A stretch of DNA of 64,000 bases from Solea solea (lineage: Eukaryota > Chordata > Actinopteri > Pleuronectiformes > Soleidae): positions 11,165,654 to 11,229,653 of the forward strand of contig NC_081149.1 of assembly GCF_958295425.1 (NCBI RefSeq), read 5' to 3'. The notes beneath the pieces are model-generated. The model was not told the origin of the DNA and made no database searches. It worked only from the letters and a program-made list of their open reading frames with translations. The first letter of the stretch is position 1. Every line of letters starts with the position of its first letter. The translations under genes were made by a program, and so were the position numbers. Shown here piece by piece: positions 25,829 through 38,911 of this stretch.

Positions 25829-28800
25829 AGGGAAAAAATTATGCATTGACCTCTATTGATTGGATTATTTTGTGACTTTTGGGAAGTTGAATATGCCAGG
25901 CAACAAGTCAAGAATGTTACGCGCGACGGAATATCATGGACACATGTACAGACACACATGGAGTCTGAGTTGACTGTCTAGAGCTAGACTATATCTCTGA
26001 GTGCTACCGGATGCTGAAACATGTTTTCTTTGTCAAAATGTCATAAAACAAAAAACAAAAACAAAAAAATGATGAAATGAAATGTATGATGATAATGGGG
26101 GCAGGACTAGATAAGCTTTGCTTCTCCCGCTTTCCCTTTCGGTTATGTATATTGTGTGAACTGCACTGCTGTGTGATGAGTGATCTAAATGTCATGACCG
26201 AAATAAATAAATAAATAAAAGCTTGTGCATTTGCTGTGTTCCGAGTGTTGTTACATATGGTATCTCAGAATTCCGTTTGGATCCAGATCTGAGGACGTCC
26301 AAGCAAATGCTCCATAAATAAATTATGAATGGGGAGAGAAACTGAGGCAGCAACTGCTAAAGCAAAACGTCAAAAAAAAAAAAAGTGTCAAGACTGAGGA
26401 GGGAAAGTACAACTGTGGTATGGAACAACTGAAACAAATTTTACTTTTATAAGATTATTAGACTAAGAAAGACGGAACAGATAATAGAGGAAAATGAAAA
26501 GGGTTGGGGTTCTAGTGCATGGATTTCATCATGGGAAAATATTTAACAACAGGTTTATGCTTGGTAAAATATTCATACAAACGGAGTTCTCAAAGGATAT
26601 TTCAAGTGCTGGCTGAATCCATAACAGCACATGCTGGCCAGTGATATGTGAATTGGCAGGCTTATGTGACAGCATATCAAAAAAATATTGAGATCAGTCT
26701 GTGTTCGTAGGCATTTTTGATTCAACATGTTTGGTAAGTACAAAAGAATTACAAATTCAGCCATTTCTACCAGCACTATTTCATCCTATAAGTGAGAAAA
26801 CGTGAACCTCCTGTGTTCTGCCTGTGCTTTTGACTTGCTGTGGTGTTTATTTCGGCATCTCCATGGAAACAAGAGTCATGTGGCTGGTCTATTCTTTTTT
26901 TCCCCCAGACTGTTCACCTATAATGAGGTGTACAGGACTTAGGGGACAAAAAACAAAGAATAACACAAAGTTCAGCCATTCAGCCGTTTTAAGTAATTAG
27001 GCTAACAAACCGTGATAACAATGGGTAAAGACACAGTTGTTCTATTAACTCCACAGACCAGTTACTTAAGTTACAAGAGTAACAGTGGAGGCAGTTGGAA
27101 ATGAGACATTATTAGGTCTCAGGAGTAAAACATATAATTTTCTTATCAGCTGTCAGCACCAAGAGTCAGACACAGTAAAAATGCACACATCACAACAAAC
27201 GGGTATGCGACACAAATACAGATCACATTGTTTATTGAGACTATAACATTTGAAGGAAAACACACATCATTCCACACACCTTTTAAAGGTACTAAACATC
27301 TTTCAAGATGATAAGTAGAGCCACACTGATTAAACCAGGCAATACTGGTCTATCACTAGTGTGCTATATGAGGTCCAATACATGCAGATAAGGTTGTAGC
27401 CATTGTAGCACGACAGAACGTTACCTCCACGTTATTGGAACTGCTGATTTAGGCGGCATACTGACCAAACTCAAACCCCCTCCCGCTTCTCTAAAAATCA
27501 CAGCTGAGGGAGTGTGTTGTGTTCCCCGTGAGATTTGCGTTGTCGTCAAGAAAACCCACGGTGTGTAAGCTATGTCATGCACGTGTAGCATAGCACAAGA
27601 CATTGCCGCGTGCATCATAAGGATGTAGGCGTAACTAAGAAAACAACTCTGTTAAAACAGGCAACTCTTCCATTCTTATTTGGACCAAATTAACTGACCA
27701 AATTTCCTCAAAACTCAACTTGTGCTAAACTTGCCTTCTGTGTATGATAACGTCAAGGAAAAAGTTATTATCAAATCCAATCGAGGTCGTGCAATTCAAT
27801 GTATGAGGGCATATACAATGGTCACTTTCGATTAAAGCAGCCTGAATATGTTTTACCCCAGGAAAAAAGACCCAGGAGGCTTCGGACAGACAGCTCTCAA
27901 TTGAGTCTGATCACTGAGATCTGAAGAGCTCTAGGGTAGCTTACAGAGATTAAAGAGAAAGAGAGAGACAGGTGGACAAAATGGGAGTCTCAAAGAGGCT
28001 GTCAGGCTGCTTAAAGAGGGAATGTGATCATTTCAGCACAAGGCTTGAGCATCTATCACTCAGCTCAGCTCACTGTGGTAAATTATGGAGAGGGTAAGAA
28101 GACTGAGACATAAAGAAAAGAGGAACAGTATCAGTACAGCCAGCATCAAATCACAGGTTTGACCACTAATGTGGATTACATCCTAAAAGCTGCCCTTATG
28201 CTACAGAAGAATTGCTTATGTAGTCCTCTGCACTTAAACATCAGGACACATTCACATCACCATGGCAGAGGAAAATAAGGAAAGCAGAGTTGTCAACTTT
28301 GCTTTGCTTACTTTCCTCTGTAATACACTTACATGGTTCAGAATTCTTATCCATTACAATTTTTAACCAAGTAGAAAACGACAAAAAAAGTCAAATAAAT
28401 TCCCTTGCCCTTTTAATTTGGAAAGCCCCACTCTCTCAAACATATCTAGTCCAAGACTTAAAGACTCATTGTATTTAAGCAATATGATTGCATTACTAGC
28501 AACAACACAGGCTAAAGTGTAACTTCACCAGTCAAATGTAGCAAACACAGATTCCAAGAATTATATTTTGGATATAAACCTCTTTAAGCAGAATTCTGCA
28601 TGCACACTGTGAACTGCAAACGCCATTATCAGTGAAAACACAACTGCTGAAAACACAACATGAGCCCATGCAGTATTAACTTTGCCCCGGTGCTAAAAAG
28701 AGCTGAACCATCAGCTGTCAACTTCAAAGATAAACAAAACAAAATGTGTTGACTGAACTTAATATTCAAGGAGAATATTGAGATAATTAATGCTTAATGA

Positions 28801-29018
28801 GAAACCTGGCTGGGCCAAACCACTGCAGCTACAAGGAGCATAAAAATTTGATTTCAACCTTCAGCAGTTACACAGGCAACAAGCGATAGTACAATTACTG
28901 ACTACAATCAAAACCTATTTCATAATTTTCACTAAAAGATAAATGTGCTTTGTGAAAATATAAATCAGATTTTCCTTTTACAATCACCTTTCACACAGCT
29001 TCCTCATAACTACAATTA

Positions 29019-29031
29019 CCCCCCCCCCCCC
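29019..29031. repeat. Poly-C run
   Basis: Thirteen C in a row, the longest C homopolymer noticed in the window. Confidence 0.9.
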
Positions 29032-29450
29032 ACCCATGGTTGCAGGCCTCACCCACAAATCCAGATGCAGTTAAAGGAAATCTTAGTCTTAGTGACATAC
29101 AGGCAAAAAAACACATTCAACACAAACAATAAACCAAGAATAACTGAAAATGACACAGCACATTAACACACTGAAAGACATGTGAAAATATAACACATTC
29201 TCCAGCACCTTCAAAACACACACAAAGAATCAAGAAGAAACACAGAGCAACATGACACACATATCTTTTCCTTCACCTCCTCTTCCTCCTCCTGTGACCA
29301 AGATGAAAAAGGGTCTCAAGTCAGGCTTCTGTCTAATGGGCCATTACTCCTCTGCACTCATTCAGGTTCCTCTTCTCACTTTTCTGGTGTTAATAACAGC
29401 CAACATCCAGACACAAACTGCAACTACATGTCCCAACTTTTATTTTCCTT

Positions 29451-29470
29451 TCCTCTCCTCTCCTCTCCTC
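29451..29470. repeat. (CTCCT)n pyrimidine microsatellite
   Basis: Four TCTCC/CTCCT units in a long pyrimidine-rich tract. Confidence 0.85.
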
Positions 29471-30315
29471 AGTCACTGACATTGCTCTCTCTCCCTCTCT
29501 GCCATAAACTACTTGTTTTTTGTCTTCCATGCGAGTCCAGAAGATTATTAACTGTCAGCAAATTAAACATGTTTTCAGTGGATTTGACTGTATTTTACAA
29601 AGTCTATGGGTGTATGGTCCTACTCTCCAACCAAGTGATGCACAGAGATAGTGAAAGTACTGTATCTTCTGCTCTCAGACATGGCTTTAGATTTTCTATT
29701 GGTAATCCAGTCTGCCTGCAATGTTTCCTGCCGATTGATATGGGTTTACTTCCACACACCCATACACACAACAGATCAGGTTTATCTAACCAGTAACTGA
29801 AAGTACAGTATTAGGGAGCATGTACTGGGCATAACTGGACATGACTTAATTTATTTCTTCCTATAAGACAACAAAGCCAAAGAAACAAATAGATCCAATT
29901 ATAAAAAACACATTTGAAGGTGGTTTGAGAACGTATGTGGCCACATTCCTGTGCTGCATGAACACAATCTGACAGATTACAGATTGTCTCCTTGGCTGAT
30001 GTCTTCTGACCTGCTACAGGTTAACAGCAAACTTCAAAGTATTTTTTACACAAATCAGCACCCATTGTTTAATTTAGGATGGATGTAAATACCAAGTCTG
30101 AACAGGACCATGAAGGCAGTGGGGGCCAGACCCAAGGGCATCAGTTTGTTTTTATTAGTGCCGGGGACAATAACCATAAGCTTGAGCGTGGTTTGAAAAG
30201 TGCAAGTATTCATCCGTTTGATGTTTCATTATAATATGCACTGCATTAAAGTGTATTGAGCGGCTCTGACACTCCTAGTAGTGAAAAGGAAAAATAACAC
30301 ATAGACAGACAAAAA

Positions 30316-30755
30316 ACTGAGGTCAGCTCTAGGTCGGCTTGGACAGGCTTGGGGCGAAGGTGGCAGGTGGCTCCAGCCATCTGCTTTACAGCGAGCCCCC
30401 GCTCGGACCTTGCTGCTTCCCGGGGCCGCGGACATGTGTACTCGCTGCGCCTTATCCAGCGATCAACAGTGCGACTGTCGATCAGAGCGGACTGTCCTCA
30501 GTGCGCCCCATGTCGCCAGGACGGGGAGCAGTCCATGTAAATCGGACAACAAGGGTCTGCGGTGATGTCGGCAACCCACTCGACCCGTCTTGAAACATGG
30601 ACCAAGGAGAGGGCACACACACAAAACCCCGAGCAATGAAAGGGAGGGCTGGCACGTGCTGGCCGAGTTGCCGGCCCCTTCTCACTGAGGGGCTGGCCCC
30701 GAAAGATGGTGAACTATAACTGGGCAGAGCGAAGCCACAGGAAACTTTTTTTAAA
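30316..30755 (+). pseudogene. 28S rRNA fragment, degenerate nuclear rDNA insertion
   Basis: This GC-rich island inside AT-rich intron reads as large-subunit nuclear rRNA in the forward direction. Recognisable blocks, in correct order, are: CTTGGGGCGAAGGTGGC (about 30347), GCGGACTGTCCTCAGTGCGC (about 30486), GACCCGTCTTGAAACATGGA (about 30582), CCCGAAAGATGGTGAACTAT (about 30697) and TGGGCAGAGCGAAGCCACAG (about 30721). These flank and include the variable D2-D3 region of 28S. Differences from the usual sequence include CpG decay (ACATGG where ACACGG is normal) and internal length changes. Similarity ends at the GAAACTTTTTTT near 30741-30752. About 440 bases of a roughly 4-kb molecule are present, so it is not functional. 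The open frames over it are artefacts. Confidence 0.88.
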
Positions 30756-33548
30756 TGGTGGCGACAAAACTGTTGATCATAATAGTGCTGGGGACATATA
30801 TCTGATGCCTATGGCCAGACCATACTTGGAGGTGGTCTGGGACACGTGGCCAAATTCTTTTAGCAAAGTGAATGTCAATGTGGGCTGTTGGACCCCCTGC
30901 TTGTCCAATCTCTGACCAGCTACAATTTCATAATTAAATATTTCCAAGCTCCTCAATGTTTCACATATGTTCATTCACTAAGTCACAAAAGACAACATCA
31001 TTTAGTCTTTGTCAATAAAAAATATGTAGCGGTTTGTTTTCTTATAGAACAGGAAGAAAACTCTTATCTCACTGGAATGGTCACTGGAAACGCATTATGA
31101 TACCAGGTGTGAAATGACGTTATAGCTGTGTACTTATAATAGCTTTACCCGAAATGTATGTTAATACTAGGTCTGAATAGGTCCTCTGTCTATTTTTCAG
31201 TCCAAGAACCAATGGAGCTTGAAGACTCCCTGCTGTGAGGTGGAGTTTCAAACTCCCAGTGTTTTGCCAGCCTTTCCCTGCACTTTACTTTTCAAAGAAA
31301 CAGACACCAAGCTTCCCAAAGGGTCTGTGAAAAACTGCAAAAACAGCATTAGATTGCCTCTCATACTGTTTTGTTGTTAGCATGATTGGTGACTGTTAAG
31401 GTTACTCCTGCTGACCTGAGTTAACAATTTGTTCTGCTCTCCATCAGCTGGAAAACCATGCATTTACACTCCTTTTCAGATTGACTGGAACATCTCCAGC
31501 AGCACAGCACACAGTGGTGAAGACCATACAAGGGATTACATGAATGTAGAATTATATCTAATCGGATGTTTACAGTTCAATCTGTCCAACAGGAACTGTC
31601 TTTTTGACAAAGGTTAGCATTAAACGTGATAAAGATATGCAATGCTTGCTACTATCATGAAGTAGTAGCAGAAGAAAAACACTGATGTACCAACATAAAA
31701 GGTGTCAGAGTACCATGTAATAGTGTTATCTGATGCAGTTATTGAGATTCTGCATCTGTTTATTTACAGATTTAAATTGGCTTTCCATCTACCTGCAGTC
31801 TCCATGCGACATGTGACGATTAAGCATTTTGAAGCCCAGCTTACATAACTGCCTTTCAAGGGCTCTGCTCTTTAGGTAATGAATTTTGGTACCAAATGAC
31901 GAGACATTTTTCAATATTCAGTAGTATCAGCAATTTGTTCAGAAAGTATTGAAATTGTTGCATGCTTTATTCAGAGCACATCCTCAGCATTATGTCAAAA
32001 AGTAAAAAATGAGCTTATGTAGTCAACACAACACAAGCTGTTCACAGCTCATTTCTGACCAGGTCAGATTGCCAAAGAACTTTGAATTCATTTGCTCATG
32101 ATTTGGCTAATTAGTCCTCATGGGAAACTCTGGTCAGCGCTTGAAGTCACAACTTATTTAAGTTGGTTAAGTTCTTGGGCAACAAGAAAATCACTTTCAT
32201 AATTAAATCTCTGCAAATGGATGAAGCCACACTATATTATATTTTAACATAAAGAAAAACACATTAGTCAATTATTCATTTAATTAATCACTATACCGCT
32301 AACTGTTAGTGCAGCCCAAAATCAGTATCAGTTGTTTGAGGACAAGAAAAGGAAAATAACTGCCACTTAAAGCCTCATCACGAAACACACTTTATCAACA
32401 CCCTACCATAATCCACAACTGCAGACAGATGTAGTGTTTACCACATAAGCACTATCCTGAGCTGTCGGTCTGTGGCTGTATTCCAGCTTTTCTTCCAAGC
32501 TGGTTAAATAGCAGGCTGCCTCTCCGAGGTGTTTTAGAGTGGTGGGGCTTATGGGTGGCAGTGGTGTTTTCCATGTCTTTTAACTGACTCAGACATAATG
32601 CCTGCCAGGAATGCAAAATACCGCGGTAATGTCACATGAGTAATGAACAGGTCTGTAAATTGTTAAGGCGCAAATTTGATGATGATAGAATGCAACTAGT
32701 GAGATGACATTATGAGACGAGGACTGGGAGGACAAATCCTCCCCACTCTGTGACCGACACCAGTTTTGTACAACTGTGCTGGCAGGCAAATCTAGCTATG
32801 CAACAATCAGTAAGGGAAGTGATAAGGCCATAGGTTCCGTGTAACGGCTAATTGCTGGAGCAGTAAACAGCTAGCGCCATTACGGATTTGCAGTGCTCAT
32901 CCAACGAGGCTCTGGTAAGAGGAACAGAGGAGTGTCTAATTAGTGTAATACAGAGCTGAGGGTCTGGCAGCTATCAGGTTTCACACTGTGTGTGTGTGTG
33001 ACAGGGTCATCCCTGACCTGCAGGGAACCAGGGGTCTTTATATTTATGTAACTGAAGCATGCGGCAAGTGCAGGCCAGGCAAACTGAGATGATTCAAGGG
33101 GCCGAGCTGATGTGGCTTGTCAGCATGATCAATCAGTGTTTAGACAAGGTTGTAATAACACACATTAAAACAAACAGTGAAAGGGGAAACCAATTCATTC
33201 TCTCCCATTATTTACTAGTACTGATTTCATCACACCTTCTAAGGCTGTGGGTCACTAAAATAAAAATATAAACTACAAAATAATGAAGATCATAATCATC
33301 TAACACAGATATACAGATTTTATTTTCTGTAATGAAGCAACCACATTCTGACAAATCTCAGGATCACTTTGTTCCTACTAGCACTGCATCTAATATATAT
33401 TTTCCCTTCTCTCCTCTTGCTCTCTCCATCGCTCCCTCATCTCTCACCTCAGCTTGGTGTGTATCTGTTTGATAAGCGTTCTGCAGAGCTGTGTTATGAC
33501 AACATACATTATTTGTTTGACACAACTGTAGCATTGTTGCTGAACATA
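30756..33548. other. Intronic stretch without recognisable genes
   Basis: No coding exon, RNA gene or transposon recognised. Short GT run near 32989-33000. Confidence 0.6.
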
Positions 33549-33942
33549 CGCTCATGGGCCACATTATTAGGTACACACGACAGCTAATAAAGTGTCGGGA
33601 GTGGTACCTGGTGTGGTCTTCTGCTGTTGTAGTCCATCTGCTTCAGGGATGATATGTTGTGCATTCAAAAGTGAGTGGTTATTTGAGTTACAGCTGCCGT
33701 TCTATCTTTTGAAATCAGTCTGACCAATCTTCTCTGATTTCTGGCATCAAAAAGGCATTTTTGCCCAGACACACTATTTTTCAGACCATTATCTATAAAC
33801 CATAGGGATGGTGGTGCTTGAAAATCCCAATACTCGGATCAGCCCATCTGCCACCAACCATGTTATGTTCAAGCCCACCTAAATTGCCTTCCTGCCCCAT
33901 ATGATGCTTGATTTGAACATCAACTCTGGACTAGATCTACAT
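33549..33942 (+). repeat. Abundant teleost interspersed repeat of the GGCCAC-TTATTAGGTACAC type
   Basis: Begins GGGCCACATTATTAGGTACA, followed by TAATAAAGTGTCGGGAGTGG. It then runs through GTGGTCTTCTGCTGTTGTAG, GTGGTTATTTGAGTTAC, TTCTGGCATCAAAAAGGCAT, TGAAAATCCCAATACTCGGA and CCATCTGCCACCAACCATG. This is the order of blocks in a repeat found in thousands of copies in many fish genomes. No protein is encoded in this copy. I do not assign a family name. Confidence 0.75.
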
Positions 33943-36900
33943 AAAAATTAATTATTCATTTTAACAAAGAGCTGAACGGCTGTACCCAATAAAGTCGCCA
34001 ATGAGAGCATTGTTCTTAATACAACCAGAAATACATGGTAATTGAGATATTTGCAATCAAGGCATCCCTAACTACTACCACAAACAAGTCCAATCGTGTG
34101 GGAGACACAGGGCTGTATTTTCAGAAACTGTCTCACTGATCCATAGTCACACCTTGCTAATGGAGGCATCTCAGCATTCATGCAGAGATACTGGATTGAA
34201 AAAGCTTAAGTATGCTTGTGTATTGTTCATGTCATACTCATACATATGATTGGATGGGAGGACTGCTGAATTTGGCACAAGGTGTGCCCTCCTTTCTTAA
34301 ATTCTTGAAAACACATGTTTATTGATGTGCTTCTGGAGGGCTCGGGTGAGGTGGGTGGCACATGAATATAAATTAACAAGATGAGTAATCTCCACATTTT
34401 TTTTATAAAGGTGTAAATGAGCACACTGATGCCACCGGTTTCTCTTTTGTGTCATGCTCTGCTCCAGTTCCATAAAGTCACACCAAATCGACTCCCATAA
34501 TCCCACCCCTATGGTCATTCATGACAATGTCACTCAAACGCTGACTCAGGTCCCCGGAGTGTCATGGTCGTGTCCCTGTGTGTCATGTGTCCAGTAAATG
34601 TTAGTGTGTTTTTGTTTTTTTCTATTTTTAAAAGGAGCTGTTTCTTTTCCCTCATTCCAATCAGGTGTGTCACTGCAATGACAGAAAGAGAAGAGTCAGA
34701 TCCAAGGAGGAGTGAGAAGTCAGGAGGAGCTCAACAGCAGCAACAGGCAGAGAGCAAAGAGGATGACTGTGCCTTCTAGTAGCCTCTCTGTCAACGCGAT
34801 TATCTTTGAACTCAGCTTTAAGGTCAGAGGCGTGTCAGACAACATGCAAGATGGTTGGCTGAGGGGAGTCAAATAGAGACTCAGTGGGCTACATGAGAAG
34901 GCAGAGACAGCTGAGCAAGCTTGGCATTAACTCCCTTTCCCTTCCTAAGACTCAACAGAACGAAATTATGAAAAATCACATGTGCTCCCCTGGCAGACAG
35001 GAGCAATGGACAGTTCACTTTGCTCACTAGCTTTGCAGCAGCTCACTGCAATATGGATCCGAGCTCAAGAAGATGCATCCATCCACAAGGCACAAACAGA
35101 AAATTACTTCAGCAAAAATGTAATCCACTGTTGTTTGCCCAGTTAGTATATGTGCACTGAGAACCTCTTTGGGTGAGGCGTTATAGTTCCAGTTCAACAG
35201 GAACAGGTGTTAACATCTTAGATTACACACAGCTGAGGTGTATTAATGACACTACAATGTTCACTACATAATCTCACAAAAGCACTTCAGATCCAGGAAT
35301 GCTGTTTTACTTGCATCACTAGTCATTTTGAGCCTGACAAAAAAATGTCACTGATAAAGCTGTGCATTAGTTGGAATTCACCTAAAAGATGACCCTGAGC
35401 CATGATACTAACTTCAGGATAAAGCTCAAAGCTGTCCAGACTGGTGTTAAAGTAAAACACTGGCTTAAATCCTGGATTCTGCAAATTCTTGTGCAATATT
35501 AAAGTGAAATGACTGAACAATAGCGATTTAGTCAACTATTTCTTTTGCAAATATTTTCCAAGGAGAAATGGTGAAAATTATTATAAAATATTGTGCATTT
35601 TCGAATGACAGGATTTGTTGCTTCTTTTAGTCATCATACATGAGAGAGAATGGAATTGTTTCTTTAATTTTGGTCCAGCAGTTATTTTTTTGACATTTGT
35701 TTGCCTAAATGGCCATTAATAAAGACTAAAATCCATCTCTTAAGTACAACATTTTAACTCTAAGCACCTGCACAGGACTCACAGAAATAATTTCAATTTA
35801 ACTGAAACATGTGGCCAAAGATCACTGACACATTATAAACCAACAGCGTGGATGGATACATTTACAACCACAGTCTAACTAATCAAATCATGTCAATTCC
35901 AGGTGTGGTTATCTATTTGACATAGAACGCATAAACTTTAGGCCTCTGTGTCTTAGGACTCACAGTACTGGAATTAATGTAGCTCAAGAAAAGTACTGTT
36001 AAAAGGAAAACTGTGTATAAATGCTGTTCATCTCATTTCAGGTTGGTACTGCTGGTTGTGACATTTTTACAAAAGAAAAATAAAGGTTTTCTTTCCTAAA
36101 TGCCAACAAAATGTGATCTAAATTAAATTATTCGTGTTTGAGTCATAACCTACTGTTATAACATACTGTTGCCTGTATGTTGAAAATGCTAAAACCTAAA
36201 TCCATTTAGTTTCGATTTGGGATTTGATTCAATTTGGATTCAAAAAAATCCTTGTCATAGCGCCTCCAGTTTTTGTTATTTTTATGCGACATTGTCTTCT
36301 CTAAATCAATCAGTCCTTAACTAGTAGGCAACAACTAAAATAATGCAGGCCTGCTTTTCAATTTGATGGATTACACAAGTCAGGAGTGTGTTAACGATCT
36401 TTAAACAGAACAAATATATTCTGTGGATGAATTTAAAAATGGTCTGCAGGCATGAACACATCATTTGTGGTAAGGTCAGACCATGCAGCTTGGCCCTTTA
36501 AAGTACTAGCAACAAAATCCTTCTAAAACATTTCTGATGACATTTTAAAAGATCTTAAAAAGCATGGTGACATTCTGCTTGTCACTGGAGAAATAACCAG
36601 AACAGACAGGATTTTGCTTGCAAGGTCAAAAAAAAAAAAATGAAGATTGTATGTACCATTTCCTTTTTCTAACTCTCATGTGGTATATGCAATGTGCTTT
36701 CCACATATTCACACTTTGTAAACAATCAGTCTGAGAGAGCCCAAGTATGTGACAAGTGGGAGTTTAGAACATTGGTTCAAAACCAAGTTGCTGCTTTATC
36801 TGCCAAAAATAATTTGCTGAAAGATAAAGGCCTTTAAAAATCTTCAGTTTTATCAGTTCAAAAAATGCACTGCATTCCAATAATTAAGACAACCCACTCT

Positions 36901-37426
36901 ACGCTACACCCTACGCAATACAATTTTTTTTACAATCTTTTTTGAAGAGATTAATATCAGAAACCATCCAAATAATAGTAAATTTGTGTAGCTGTAATCA
37001 GCAGGCCCACAAACATACTTTGAATGTGTTGGGTGGAATGTACTGAATGTACCATGGCCCAAGACAAAATAATAACCTTTCTTCAGTAACTGAAACAATA
37101 CACACCTGTTGATATGAAGAAATGTATGTGCCATTAAGTACAATTTTATCATGTGAAGGCTTAGGACAATAACAAGGTAACAGCAAAAATTGCATTTGCA
37201 AAACAAAGCATGAGAGTCAATCTGTGCAGCCAGGCAGTCACAAGGAGAAAACACAGCAGGAGATTCCCAGCATGGCAGCGTGGGAAGGACAGAACAGCCA
37301 TCGAAAATGCAACCCAAAAACCTGCCACAGTCATTTTAGGGCTGGGAGGCAACTAGGACACACTGACACAAACTATTCTCAGAACAGAGCTGACGTTAAA
37401 AAAAATAAAAACATAATTAGACTCAC
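33943..37426. other. Intronic stretch next to the asic2 start exon, no genes seen
   Basis: AT-rich. The 137-residue reverse frame at 36904-37317 lies just inside the intron and is cysteine/leucine-rich, without a domain or continuity with the asic2 frame. I treat it as chance. Confidence 0.6.
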
Positions 37427-38002
37427 GGTTTTGAAGTCACTGTGGCTGCACTCCTGGCCTTGGTAACGACAGTAGAGCATCATCTCTTTCAGGTCATGGC
37501 CGATCCTTTCCATGAACTCCTTCATGCTGAACGGTGTGGGCTTGTATTTGGTGAAGTTGGCTTTTTCCAGAAGGGAAGCAAGCACATCTGGCTCAGCCAG
37601 GTGCGGCTGGGGGATTTTCAGGTGCACATCCAACAGGGCCATCAGTTCTCCTGCATGGTACAAATCATTGCGTGTGAGGCGACTAAAGCGGTATGCATTG
37701 AGGTTACAAATGGTCACGGCAGGGAAGACCAGGCTGCCGGATACTACAGCATCCACACTGGTCACATGAGGGTAGGAGAGGAAATAGGCCAGACGCTCAG
37801 CACTTTCCAGGGCTAACAGTCCCAAGCAGGCCAGTAGAGCTGCAGCCCAAAGCAAGCGGCGCACACTGGGCTGGCCATAAGGGAAAACAAAGCGCAGGCC
37901 ATGAAGTGTGCTGGTGTGAGCAAAGGTCTGCCAGGAGGAGGGACGCAAGCTGGAGCTCTCCTGACTCCCCTGACTTCCACAGCGCTCCTTCAGATCCATC
38001 AT
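37427..38002 (-). CDS. asic2: Acid-sensing ion channel 2, first coding exon (residues 1-192)
   Basis: Encodes the cytoplasmic N-terminus, first membrane segment and start of the extracellular domain of a DEG/ENaC sodium channel subunit. These channels are trimers opened by extracellular acid in neurons. Visible features are MMDLKERC at the start, the HG gating motif at 34-35 (STLHGLR), TM1 at about 48-69, YPHV with His79 just after TM1, the family block SLVFPAVTICNLN at 90-102, RFSRLTRNDLYHAGEL at 105-120 and an NFT glycosylation site at 149. Cysteines 178 and 185 lie in LYCRYQGQEC. Residues such as LLDVHLKIPQPHLAEPDVL fit ASIC2 better than ASIC1, which has a different loop there. The exon ends after Thr192 in phase 0, followed by the donor GTGAGT. 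Tandem ATGs at 38002 and 37999 are both possible starts; the first is chosen because ASIC1-type proteins also begin MMDLK. The remaining two thirds of the protein lies off the left edge. Confidence 0.93.
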
Positions 38003-38047
38003 CAGCCCTCCAGCTCCTCAGCCAGGGAGCCCCTGGTGCACTCACAC
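38003..38047 (-). other. asic2: asic2 5' UTR part of the start exon, preceded by a splice acceptor
   Basis: Read on the minus strand, 38048-38075 is a pyrimidine-rich tract ending TCTGTCTGTGCAG, a strong acceptor. The start exon would then begin at 38047, with 45 bases of 5' UTR before the ATG, so at least one noncoding exon should lie at higher coordinates. The alternative is that transcription starts close by and this acceptor is unused. Confidence 0.55.
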
Positions 38048-38911
38048 CTGCACAGACAGAGAGGAAATTTTATTAAAAGACTTCAATATACATCTCATAA
38101 TTCTATAAGCCATGCTGATAAAGTGTAGGTACACAGAGAGAAGAAAGTGGAATGGTTAAATAGAGAACATAAACAGAAATCCTCAGCAAACACACATAGG
38201 AAACGTGACCCCAAATATCACCACAAAACCAAATACTACTTAGGACAGTAAGAGACAAAGATACTCCCCACAGGTCATCCTTCTCCTCCTCTATTCTTAA
38301 TCACTCCCTTGAGCCGAGAGTTACTGACACCGCCAGCAGCTCGTACTACATCCCCTGGCCATATTCTTACACATGGCCGCTCAACATACACTTTAAATAA
38401 ATCCAAAACTGCGACCCCCCTCCTCGCCTGCCTGCCTGCCTCCCCACCATTCTGTTGCCCTCTGTGACAGCTTCATTTCATTGACAAAAATCCCAGAGGC
38501 AAGTCCTGCGTGACACCCGGAGCAAGAGGTGAGAGCTGGCTCTGTGTATTTAATGTCCCTACTCATCTCCATTCAAAAACACACAAACACTCAGCGCAGT
38601 AATAGTGTCATACATGAGTGTTCACACTGATTCACACACACACACACACATCCAGGTTTCCTGGGATCTCCCATGCCCTCCAACTAAAGACAAGCCACAG
38701 CACCTCTCTCGTTCAGCCTAGCGAGGAGACATCCACCCGGCGCAAGTGTGTGAGTCTGAGAGTGTGTTCGTGCGTGTGTGAAAGAGAGGGAGAGAAACAC
38801 AGAGAGTGAGAGAGCAAGCCCTGTTGACGATCAGAGCTGCTGGGTAGTCTTGAATGCCGATTCAAACTCCTCCTGAATTCCTTTTCCTCTGGCCAAATGC
38901 ATCCGCTTTAC

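Larger units (their letters stand above)
25829..30315. other. Intronic stretch without recognisable genes
   Basis: Contains AAAAC and AAAT runs (26045-26075, 26201-26219), a C run at 29019-29031 and a (CTCCT)n run at 29451-29470. Proline-rich and serine-rich frames near 29252-29796 are translations of these runs. Confidence 0.6.
1..37426 (-). other. asic2: asic2 intron 1 (partial, runs off the left edge)
   Basis: The asic2 start exon ends at 37427 with a good donor (GTGAGT on the minus strand), and no later asic2 exon can be found to its left. I read this whole stretch as part of intron 1. In mammals ASIC2 intron 1 is known to be extremely long, so more than 37 kb without an exon is expected. 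Open reading frames here are short, overlap in several frames and resemble no protein I know, apart from the transposon and rRNA relics listed separately. The alternative ASIC2b-type first exon was looked for and not seen. Confidence 0.75.

Noticed and set aside
30339..30685. Several open frames on both strands in a GC-rich island
   Set aside because: The island is 28S rRNA sequence. The frames are side effects of its GC content.
36904..37317. 137-residue reverse open frame next to the asic2 exon
   Set aside because: Intronic, follows the donor, Cys/Leu-rich without domain, and shares its span with other open frames. Consistent with chance.
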